Made by a program: the position numbers and the translations under genes. Shown here piece by piece: positions 8,292 to 14,051 of a stretch of DNA of 15,874 nt; the first letter of the stretch is position 1; each line of letters opens with the position of its first letter. The notes under the pieces are model-generated. The model made no database searches and was not told where the DNA came from. It saw nothing but the letters and a program-made list of their open reading frames with translations. This DNA comes from Pseudomonadota bacterium. GTDB taxonomy: Bacteria > Pseudomonadota > Alphaproteobacteria > Rhizobiales > Hyphomicrobiaceae. Location: positions 1-15,874 of the forward strand of contig JAEYPL010000352.1 of the NCBI GenBank assembly GCA_023410905.1, written 5' to 3'.

Positions 8292-8349
8292 AGCAAAGTC
8301 GGCGCCAAGCCGGCAGCTAGAACAAAGCCGACGGCAAGCCGGCAGCTAG
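8274..8349 (+). repeat. 29-bp tandem repeat spanning the symporter stop codon
   Basis: Three copies with a 29-nt period: 8274-8302, 8303-8331 and a partial third, 8332-8349. Copies 1 and 2 share 23 of 29 bases; copies 2 and 3 share 17 of 18. Copy 1 encodes the symporter's final residues and its TGA stop. The matching positions of copies 2 and 3 read as the same peptide end followed by TAG, so each copy repeats the gene's 3' end. It looks like slipped-strand duplication. Confidence 0.75.
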
Positions 8350-8417
8350 CGCTGGGCGCGTATTGAAAAGATGATACATTCCGCCGGGCCGTGCATGGGC
8401 GGCGCTAGGGAGCAGGA

Positions 8418-9380
8418 ATGTCCGCACGCGAGCAGTTCAGCCTCTATTCTCCGATCGAGCCCTATCGTACCGGCCGCCTGCAGGTCGGCAGCGGTCACGA
8501 GATCTATTTCGAGGAATGCGGCAATCGCGATGGCAAGCCCGTCCTGGTCGTGCACGGCGGACCGGGCGGCGGCAGCAATCCGACCATGCGCCGCTATCAT
8601 GATCCGTCGCGCTACCGGATCATCCTTTTCGATCAGCGGGGTTGTGGACGTTCGACGCCCAACGCGAGCCTCGAAGATAACACCACACCGCATCTCCTCG
8701 ATGATATGGAGCAGCTTCGCCGGCACCTGGCGGTCGAGCGCTGGCAGCTCATGGGGGGCTCATGGGGCGCGACGCTCGCCATTGCCTATGCCGAACGCCA
8801 TCCCGAGCGCATGCGCGAGCTCGTTCTCCGCGGCGTGTTTCTGCTGCGGGAGGCAGAGATCCGCTGGTTCTAAGAGGATGGCTGTAGCTGGCTGTTCCCC
8901 GAGGCCTATGAGGCCTTTCTTTCGATACTGCCGGCGGACGAGCGGAACGATCCCATACCCGCTTATCATCGGCGCTTGACGCACGCCGACCCGCGCATCC
9001 AGATCGAAGCGGCGCGTGCTTGGTGCATCTGGGAAGCCTCGACCATGGCACTGCGCCCCGACCCCATGCGCCTGCGTGCCTTCGCATCGGACTCGTATGC
9101 GCTCGCCTTCGCGCGGATCGAATGCCACTATTTCACAAATCGCGGCTTTCTCGACGTCGACGGCCAGCTGCTGCGCGATGCGCATCGCCTCGGCGGTATC
9201 CCGGGAGCCATCATCCAGGGGCGGTATGACGTGGTCACGCCGGCGCGCAGCGCTGTCGAGCTGCACAACGCATGGCCCGGCTCGACGCTGCATATCGTGC
9301 CGGACGCCGGACATGCCATGACCGAGCCCGGTATCGTGCACGAGCTCGTTTCGGCAACGCGAGCGTTCAGCAAGCTTTAG
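8418..9380 (+). pseudogene. pip: Proline iminopeptidase interrupted by an in-frame stop codon
   Basis: Read through one stop, this frame gives a 320-codon alpha/beta hydrolase of the proline iminopeptidase family (S33), normal length being about 310-320. It has the oxyanion loop HGGPGGG, the QRGCGRSTPNASLEDNTT signature, the nucleophile elbow GGSWGA with S115, D271 (GRYDVVTP) and H299 (DAGHAM). Codon 152 is TAA at 8871-8873, where the family usually has Tyr in an RWFYQ-G context; a single base change would explain it. The frame continues with SWLFPEAYEAF in the same phase. The only restart giving the second half is a TTG at 8976 without a Shine-Dalgarno sequence, so two separate working chains are unlikely. 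Translation starts at the ATG after GGGAGCAGGA. A sequencing error cannot be excluded. Confidence 0.85.
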
Positions 9381-9412
9381 TTGAAGATTGTACTGTCGGC
9401 GCGATCGAGCAT

Positions 9413-9793
9413 TCAGCTCATACGTGCGTCGCCGACATCGCGGTCGGCTCGGCGCGAACGATCACCGGTGCGTTCGTCTGCCGTCGCAGCGACTTCGAGC
9501 TCGGCAACGGCTTCATCGCGGACAGCGACGGCCTGCTCCAACTTCTCGCGCAGATCGGCGACCGAAGCGCGAAGGTTGTCCCGACGCTGCGCGGCTGCAC
9601 GGGCGAATGTCGAATAGGCGAAGTGCGCTTCGTTGCGAATGCCGGTGCGCTCTTCCTCGCTCGTGATCTGGCGCTCGAGATCCACGGCCATCTGCTCGAA
9701 TTCGTGGATCATGGACTCGAGGTCCGCGACTTTCCGGCGCTTCTCGTCAGCTTCGAAGCGCTTCAGTTTCAGCGCACTGTCACGAGATTTCAT
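9413..9793 (-). CDS. fliJ: Flagellar export protein FliJ-like
   Basis: The 126-residue protein is predicted to be almost entirely alpha-helical coiled coil. Its opening (MKSRDSALKLKRFEADEKRR) and the middle segment HFAYSTFARAAAQRRDNLRASV resemble the FliJ proteins of Hyphomicrobiales. FliJ is a cytoplasmic component of the flagellar type III export apparatus that works with the ATPase FliI and export chaperones. A GGGGGT sequence about 8 nt before the ATG supports the start. The C-terminal tail is rich in Arg and Asp and less family-like. No fliI gene lies directly beside it: upstream is the ctrA intergenic region, and downstream it converges with the broken peptidase gene (32-nt gap). FliJ sequences diverge widely, so the call rests on recognition of the alphaproteobacterial variant. 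Confidence 0.72.
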   Translation of the reverse strand: MKSRDSALKLKRFEADEKRRKVADLESMIHEFEQMAVDLERQITSEEERTGIRNEAHFAYSTFARAAAQRRDNLRASVADLREKLEQAVAVRDEAVAELEVAATADERTGDRSRRADRDVGDARMS

Positions 9794-10036
9794 GACCGTT
9801 ACCCCCTACTACGAGCATACGGCCCGCCGCGATCCGCGACACGCCGTCGATGCACGCTCAACGCCCAGCCCGCACCGCACGGCGGCCAAGCTCACACACT
9901 CCATATGCTCCGCGCACATATTACACGCATCTGACAGCAGCGCACAGATCTCAGCTCTAGCGTCCGAGATTCCGATACCCCCGCGATGCGGCCTTATGGT
10001 TGCCGGCGCAGGATCAGTATCAGACAAACGCATTAA

Positions 10037-10052
10037 GTTGCCGTTTCGCAAC
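10037..10052. promoter_or_regulatory. GTTGC-N6-GCAAC dyad
   Basis: This is a perfect 5-bp inverted repeat, GTTGC (10037-10041) and GCAAC (10048-10052), with a 6-nt spacer. It uses the same half-sites as the palindrome at 10351-10364 and lies next to a GAATC methylation site at 10057. It is a candidate operator; no protein is assigned. Confidence 0.4.
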
Positions 10053-10350
10053 GCCTGAATCGGATCACACCACAGCGTGCCATTTTCGATCACAGAGCGA
10101 GCACTGTACGCTTCAGCAACCTTTGCAAATCATGTACTAACCAATTTAGGGGGTTGCATGCAGTCAAACAAGTCTCGGCAACAGCTTGGGTGATCTGCAT
10201 GGTCGGCGTGAGGTTCGCGATCGAGCGAGCCTCTGAACTGCCAAGAACGGCTAGGATGGCCTACCGCACTATGTATTGACGTGCGCGGATACTTGGCACT
10301 ACTGGGTCTCGTTTTCCTATGGCCATGGCCTGTCGCTACAGCGGTAGGGG

Positions 10351-10364
10351 GTTGCCATGGCAAC
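10351..10364. promoter_or_regulatory. 14-bp palindrome GTTGCCATGGCAAC upstream of ctrA
   Basis: GTTGCCATGGCAAC is a perfect palindrome, 160 nt before the ctrA start codon. It overlaps the second copy of the direct repeat TAGGGGGTTGC (10345-10355; first copy 10147-10157). The geometry suits a dimeric DNA-binding protein, but none is recognised. Confidence 0.45.
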
Positions 10365-10437
10365 ATGGGGACAGCGTCCCAGAATTAGCATTCATGTAAT
10401 CGACCATTAGGCTTTGTTAACCTCTCAAAAGTAATGT

Positions 10438-10454
10438 GCAAGTTATGAACTTGC
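10438..10454. promoter_or_regulatory. 17-bp inverted repeat GCAAGTT-ATG-AACTTGC before ctrA
   Basis: GCAAGTT (10438-10444) and AACTTGC (10448-10454) are perfect 7-bp inverted halves around a 3-nt centre, 70 nt before the ctrA ATG. The position suits an operator near the promoter or in the 5' leader. A hairpin with a 3-nt loop is also possible. The binding factor is unknown. Confidence 0.5.
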
Positions 10455-10524
10455 TGAGTTCAATAGAGTGCTCTTCACAATTGGGGCAGCGGATCCGTTT
10501 ACGGGTCATGGAAGAGAGGTTGGC

Positions 10525-11223
10525 ATGCGGGTCCTTCTCATAGAGGATGACAGCGCTACGGCGCAAAGCATCGAATTGATGTTGCAGTCGGAAGGCTTCA
10601 ACGTTTACACGACCAGTACTGGTGAAGAAGGCGTTGATCTCGGCAAGATTTATGACTACGACATTATTTTGCTCGATATCAACTTGCCCGACATGAGCGG
10701 ATACGAGGTCCTAAAGACCCTTCGTGTCAGCAAGGTGCAGACCCCCATTCTTATTCTTTCGGGTCTCGCGGGCATCGACGACAAGGTTCGGGGTCTCGGC
10801 TTCGGCGCCGATGACTACATGACCAAGCCGTTCCACAAGAACGAGCTGATCGCCCGTATCCAGGCCATCGTGCGCCGCTCCAAAGGGCACGCCCAGTCCG
10901 TCATCGAGACGGGCGAGCTCCGCGTCAATCTCGACACCAAGACGGTCGAGGTTAACGGTCAGCGCGTGCATCTGACGGGCAAGGAATACCAGATGCTGGA
11001 GCTGCTCTCCCTCCGCAAAGGGACGACGCTCACGAAGGAGATGTTCCTCAACCATCTCTACGGCGGGATGGACGAGCCGGAACTCAAGATCATCGACGTC
11101 TTCATCTGCAAGCTGCGCAAGAAGCTGCAGACGGCGACGGGCGGCAAGCACTACATTGAAACCGTCTGGGGACGCGGCTATGTGCTGCGTGAGCCCGGTG
11201 ACGGCAAGACGGTAGCGGCCTGA
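10525..11223 (+). CDS. ctrA: Cell-cycle master response regulator CtrA
   Basis: The 232-residue OmpR-type response regulator has a receiver domain with acidic residues E7, D8 and D9, phospho-acceptor D51 (LLDINLPDMSG) and K101 (DDYMTKPF). A winged-helix DNA-binding domain follows (LTGKEYQMLELLSLRKG ... KIIDVFICKLRKKL ... TVWGRGYVL). The sequence is unmistakably CtrA, which controls replication initiation, flagellar and division genes in alphaproteobacteria. In Caulobacter it is phosphorylated through CckA-ChpT and degraded by ClpXP. The protein ends in Ala-Ala, as does Caulobacter CtrA, where this end is needed for proteolysis. An in-frame extension to 10468 exists, but MRVLLIEDD is the conserved start and AGAGAGG precedes it. 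An intrinsic terminator follows at 11294. Confidence 0.97.
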   Translation: MRVLLIEDDSATAQSIELMLQSEGFNVYTTSTGEEGVDLGKIYDYDIILLDINLPDMSGYEVLKTLRVSKVQTPILILSGLAGIDDKVRGLGFGADDYMTKPFHKNELIARIQAIVRRSKGHAQSVIETGELRVNLDTKTVEVNGQRVHLTGKEYQMLELLSLRKGTTLTKEMFLNHLYGGMDEPELKIIDVFICKLRKKLQTATGGKHYIETVWGRGYVLREPGDGKTVAA

Positions 11224-11293
11224 GGTCGCGACCGGCGGGGCGCCAACCTTCCGCCGGTCCGGCCTGAAGCCGTAGCCCTAGCCTGAGCCTCGG

Positions 11294-11320
11294 GGGCGCC
11301 CAAGTGGCGCCCTTTCGTTT
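11294..11320 (+). terminator. Rho-independent terminator after ctrA
   Basis: The 7-bp all-GC stem GGGCGCC (11294-11300) / GGCGCCC (11306-11312) with loop CAAGT is followed directly by TTTCGTTT. It lies 70 nt after the ctrA stop codon and before tatA, so the tat genes probably need their own promoter. Confidence 0.8.
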
Positions 11321-11343
11321 GCCGTCTTTTCGAGCGGGCCGCC

Positions 11344-11372
11344 TTGCTGCGAGGGGGCGTTTCTGCGATACT
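11344..11372 (+). promoter_or_regulatory. Possible promoter of the tat genes
   Basis: TTGCTG (11344-11349) and GATACT (11367-11372) have 17-nt spacing and lie between the ctrA terminator and tatA. The -10 box matches 4 of 6 consensus bases and the -35 box 3 of 6. The position is sensible but the match is weak. Confidence 0.3.
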
Positions 11373-11431
11373 TTCTGTAAATCCGGCCGCAGCGGCAGTA
11401 CAACTGCGCTGCCACGAAGGAGTTCTGTAAA

Positions 11432-11677
11432 ATGGGTGCATTCAGCGTCTGGCACTGGCTGATCTTCCTGGTCATTGCCTTGCTGCTGTTCGGCGGCAGC
11501 GGAAAGATCTCGTCGATCATGGGTGACGTGGCCAAGGGCATCAAGAGCTTCAAGAAAGGCATGTCCGAGGACGAGGACGCCGCCGCGACCCCGGAGGGTC
11601 CTAAGAAGCTCGAGGGCAAGCCGCCGGAGCCGCACGCGGCCGGCACGTCATCGACCACCGGTACGAAGGTCAGCTGA
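11432..11677 (+). CDS. tatA: Sec-independent translocase subunit TatA
   Basis: The 81-residue protein has a short N-terminal membrane helix (WHWLIFLVIALLLF), the conserved FG hinge (FGGSGK), an amphipathic helix (ISSIMGDVAKGIKSFKKGM) and an acidic, disordered tail. This is the TatA layout. Many copies assemble in the inner membrane with TatBC to carry folded twin-arginine substrates to the periplasm. A GAAGGAG Shine-Dalgarno sequence lies 9 nt before the ATG. It is followed by tatB after a 187-nt gap, which is long for tatAB and contains no gene that I can see. Confidence 0.95.
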   Translation: MGAFSVWHWLIFLVIALLLFGGSGKISSIMGDVAKGIKSFKKGMSEDEDAAATPEGPKKLEGKPPEPHAAGTSSTTGTKVS

Positions 11678-11864
11678 GCGCAGCATGGCCGCGCACAGGT
11701 TTCGCGCGGCTGCTCGATGTCGATCCGAGCGATCGATAGCGCGGCTGGGCTTGCCGGTAAGTGCGCCGCGAGCCGGCCGAGATGCACGCGGAGCGCCTTT
11801 GCCGGACGGACGGTCGCCGCTGCAACTTTGACGCGACGCTAAGGCTGCACTACAGAAAGCGATC

Positions 11865-12476
11865 ATGTTCGATCTCACGTCAGGGAAGATGCTGCTTCTG
11901 GCCATCGTGGCCCTGATAGTGCTTGGCCCGAAGGATTTCCCGATCCTGCTGCGGACGATCGGGAAGTATCTCGGCATCATTAAGCGACAGGCCGATGAGT
12001 TCCGTGCGCAGTTCGACGAAGCCATGCGCGAGAGCGAGCTCGAGCAGCTCAAGAAGGACGTCGAAGGCCTCGGACAGGATCTCGACAAGTCTGTACGCGA
12101 TACGCAGCAGTCGATCACCAGCGATCTCGACAGCCTCACCAAGGATATGGACGGCATCAAAGCGGACGTGGAGGCCAACCTCAACGATCCGCTGCGCCCA
12201 TCCCCGCACACGACGGGCTATACGCCTGAGGAGATCCGCGAGAGCACGGCCAGCGACACGGCCGTGACCACGGTTACGCCCGCGAGCACGGATCCTGACG
12301 CCCACGATGCCAATGGCATTCCGATGAAGCAGGTGGCTGAGGTTGCGCCGCTGACGACGGTTGCCCCCGTGAGCGCGGAACCCACCCCCGCACATAGCGA
12401 TCGCGCCAGCCTGAACGGCAGTGGTGGACACGCGGTGGCCGCGGGTGCGGAATCCTCTCCGAAGAGCGGGGCCTGA
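11865..12476 (+). CDS. tatB: Sec-independent translocase subunit TatB
   Basis: The 203-residue protein starts MFDLTSGKMLLLAIVALIVLGPKDFPILLRTIGK when read in parts: a short membrane helix, the LGPKDFP hinge and an amphipathic helix. This is the TatB signature, with a proline after the hinge that TatA lacks. TatB forms the substrate receptor with TatC. A charged coiled-coil region follows to about residue 100, then a Thr/Ala/Pro-rich low-complexity tail of about 100 residues; such tails vary between species. The Shine-Dalgarno sequence is weak (AGAAAGCG). The stop codon lies 6 nt before the tatC start, indicating translational coupling. Confidence 0.93.
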   Translation: MFDLTSGKMLLLAIVALIVLGPKDFPILLRTIGKYLGIIKRQADEFRAQFDEAMRESELEQLKKDVEGLGQDLDKSVRDTQQSITSDLDSLTKDMDGIKADVEANLNDPLRPSPHTTGYTPEEIRESTASDTAVTTVTPASTDPDAHDANGIPMKQVAEVAPLTTVAPVSAEPTPAHSDRASLNGSGGHAVAAGAESSPKSGA

Positions 12477-12482
12477 GGCAAC

Positions 12483-13301
12483 GTGACCGATACACTCCAA
12501 AAGTCGGATGAGATCAAAGCTGCGCCGGACGACGGCCAGTCCGAGATCGACGCGTCCCGTGCGCCACTGATCGAACACCTGACGGAACTGCGCCAGCGGC
12601 TGATCTATTCGCTGATTGCGTTCTTCGGCACGTTCGTCGTCTGCTTTTTCTTCGCGAAGCCGATCTACAATGTTCTGGTTTGGCCGTTCGTCCGGGTGGT
12701 CGGGGCCGAGAACGCGAAGCTGATTGCCACTCACTTCCTCGAGCAGCTCTTCACCAACATCAAACTCGCGATGTTCGGCGCGGCGTTTCTCTCGTTCCCC
12801 GTCGTGGCCGTGCAGATCTACAAGTTCGTGGCGCCTGGCCTCTATAAGAACGAACGCGGCGCCTTCGTGCCGTATCTGATCGCGACCCCGATTCTATTTC
12901 TGATGGGGACGCTGGTCGTCTACTTCGTCGTGCTGCCGCTCCTCATCCAGTTCTCGCTCGATATCACGCCCCAGGTGGGCGGCGACGGCAAGGCGACGAT
13001 CGAGCTCCTACCGAAGGTGTCGGAGTATCTGTCGCTAGTCATGACGCTGATCCTGGGCTTCGGCATCATCTTCCAGCTCCCGGTCATCGTGACATTGTTG
13101 GCCAGAGCCGGCGTGTTCGGCGCGGCCGGGATGCGGTCGGCGCGTCGCTACGCGATCGTTGGGATTGCGGGCGCCTCGGCGGTGCTATCGCCCCCGGATC
13201 CGTTCAGCATGATCGCCATGATGCTGCCGACGATCCTGCTCTATGAAGCCTCGATCTGGATTGTCGATCGCATCGAGCGGGAGAGCCCGCCGAGCGAGTG
13301 A
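12483..13301 (+). CDS. tatC: Sec-independent translocase subunit TatC
   Basis: The 272-residue polytopic membrane protein belongs to the TatC family and has the six expected hydrophobic segments. It carries the N-terminal HLTELRQRLIYSL motif, the loop after the second helix with KFVAPGLYKNER (a conserved Glu used in signal-peptide recognition) and the C-terminal SPPDPFSMIAMMLPTILLYE block. TatC binds the twin-arginine signal peptide together with TatB. The start is GTG; the GAGG that serves it overlaps the tatB stop codon, so the two genes are probably translated in tandem. Its length is normal. No serS or scpAB genes, the common alphaproteobacterial neighbours of tatABC, are present here. 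Confidence 0.96.
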   Translation: MTDTLQKSDEIKAAPDDGQSEIDASRAPLIEHLTELRQRLIYSLIAFFGTFVVCFFFAKPIYNVLVWPFVRVVGAENAKLIATHFLEQLFTNIKLAMFGAAFLSFPVVAVQIYKFVAPGLYKNERGAFVPYLIATPILFLMGTLVVYFVVLPLLIQFSLDITPQVGGDGKATIELLPKVSEYLSLVMTLILGFGIIFQLPVIVTLLARAGVFGAAGMRSARRYAIVGIAGASAVLSPPDPFSMIAMMLPTILLYEASIWIVDRIERESPPSE

Positions 13302-13437
13302 GCCTGGCAAGCGTGCCATCCGGCGCTAAATACAACTAAACGAACGCATTTCCGGACTGTGCTTCCGTTGGGGGAAGTCGCTGGGTCGCGCTTCCGCACG
13401 GTCTTTCGTGCGTCTCGGCATGGGCTGAGCGCGAGTG

Positions 13438-13486
13438 TTAACCAGCTTTAAGATCTATCGCCAAAATATTGTTAAGGCGTGATAAA
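13438..13486 (+). promoter_or_regulatory. Candidate CtrA-binding site(s) upstream of sciP
   Basis: TTAA-N7-TAAA at 13472-13486 matches the CtrA consensus TTAA-N7-TTAA with exact spacing and one mismatch. A second pair at 13438-13451 (TTAACCAG ... TTTAA) has two perfect TTAA boxes but a 6-nt spacer; its first half resembles the TTAACCAT form. In Caulobacter, sciP is activated by CtrA, which fits. The region around it (13302-13589) is A+T-rich and contains no gene. Confidence 0.45.
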
Positions 13487-13589
13487 AATGGAACAGAAAA
13501 GTATTGGCACGTTCACCGCGCGCCTTAGATCGATATTAAGACGCGTCGGTTAGTGTGCTCCCAAGATCATAGAGAGTGTATCGCGTATC

Positions 13590-13868
13590 ATGACCGACCA
13601 GCAATTCAGAACGCGCTCGCGTTATGTCATCGGACCGGACGGAAGTCCGCTCACGGTTGCCGATCTTCCCCCGCGGGACACCAAGCGGTGGGTCATCCGC
13701 CGCAAGGCCGAGGTGGTTGCTGCGGTGCGCGGTGGCCTTCTGAGCCTCGAAGAGGCTTGCGAGCGCTACAAGCTCACCGTGGACGAGTTCCTGTCCTGGC
13801 AGCGCACGATCGACAAACACGGTCTGCAGGGCCTGCGCGCGACCCGCCTCAAGGACTATCGGAACTAG
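13590..13868 (+). CDS. sciP: CtrA inhibitor SciP (DUF1153)
   Basis: The 92-residue protein belongs to the DUF1153 family. It shows the conserved YVIGPDGSPLTVADLPPRDT motif followed by a helix-turn-helix-like part (RWVIRRKAEVVAAVRGG, LSLEEACERYKLTVDEFLSW). SciP binds CtrA and blocks transcription from CtrA-activated promoters in G1 phase, and may also contact DNA. The ATG is preceded by a modest AGAGAG sequence. The gene stands alone after a 288-nt A+T-rich gap downstream of tatC, with candidate CtrA boxes in that gap, and lies about 2.4 kb downstream of ctrA on the same strand. Identification is firm; the regulatory circuit here is inferred from Caulobacter. Confidence 0.93.
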   Translation: MTDQQFRTRSRYVIGPDGSPLTVADLPPRDTKRWVIRRKAEVVAAVRGGLLSLEEACERYKLTVDEFLSWQRTIDKHGLQGLRATRLKDYRN

Positions 13869-13893
13869 CTTTCCCTTGGCGGGGAGGCTGAGG

Positions 13894-13914
13894 CGCCGCC
13901 GGAGTACGGCGGCG
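13894..13914. terminator. Possible bidirectional terminator between sciP and the MATE gene
   Basis: CGCCGCCG (13894-13901) and CGGCGGCG (13907-13914) form a perfect 8-bp GC stem with a 5-nt loop, 25 nt after the sciP stop and between two convergent genes. The downstream T-tract is poor (GTCTCCCGTTCT), so intrinsic termination is plausible but not certain. Confidence 0.45.
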
Positions 13915-14051
13915 GTCTCCCGTTCTATCGGCCTGGACACCGTGTTGGATTGGAGCGTCCCTGCACCCAGGTGCACGGGCGCCGATTGCCGTGCCTTGGC
14001 GCTTTAACTCCCGAGCGACGTGCTGCCTCGAATAGTCCCGTACGCTGTGGC

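Larger units (their letters stand above)
9794..10524. promoter_or_regulatory. Large fliJ-ctrA intergenic region with many dyads
   Basis: This 731-nt divergent region separates fliJ from ctrA and contains no frame with gene-like codon use. It is richer in A+T than the genes around it, particularly just before ctrA. It holds two GANTC sites (9968-9972 and 10057-10061), the target of the CcrM methylase that times ctrA transcription in Caulobacter. It also has eight occurrences of GTTGC or its complement GCAAC, three TAGGGGGT motifs, a 14-bp palindrome and a 17-bp inverted repeat. A weak promoter candidate is TTGACG (10276-10281) with CTACTG 17 nt downstream. A TTAG-N6-TTAA at 10407-10420 resembles a CtrA box with one base too few in the spacer. 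Confidence 0.6.

Noticed and set aside
8976..9380. The second half of the peptidase as an independent gene
   Set aside because: It would begin at a TTG without a Shine-Dalgarno sequence and is in the same frame as the first half, so a nonsense mutation in one gene is the simpler reading.
9809..10093. A small Cys-containing minus-strand frame ending 15 nt before fliJ
   Set aside because: Its third codon positions are much less GC-rich than those of the real genes, it has no convincing ribosome site, and the product matches no family I know.
10468..10524. A 19-codon upstream extension of ctrA
   Set aside because: CtrA orthologues start at MRVLLIEDD, and that ATG has its own Shine-Dalgarno sequence.
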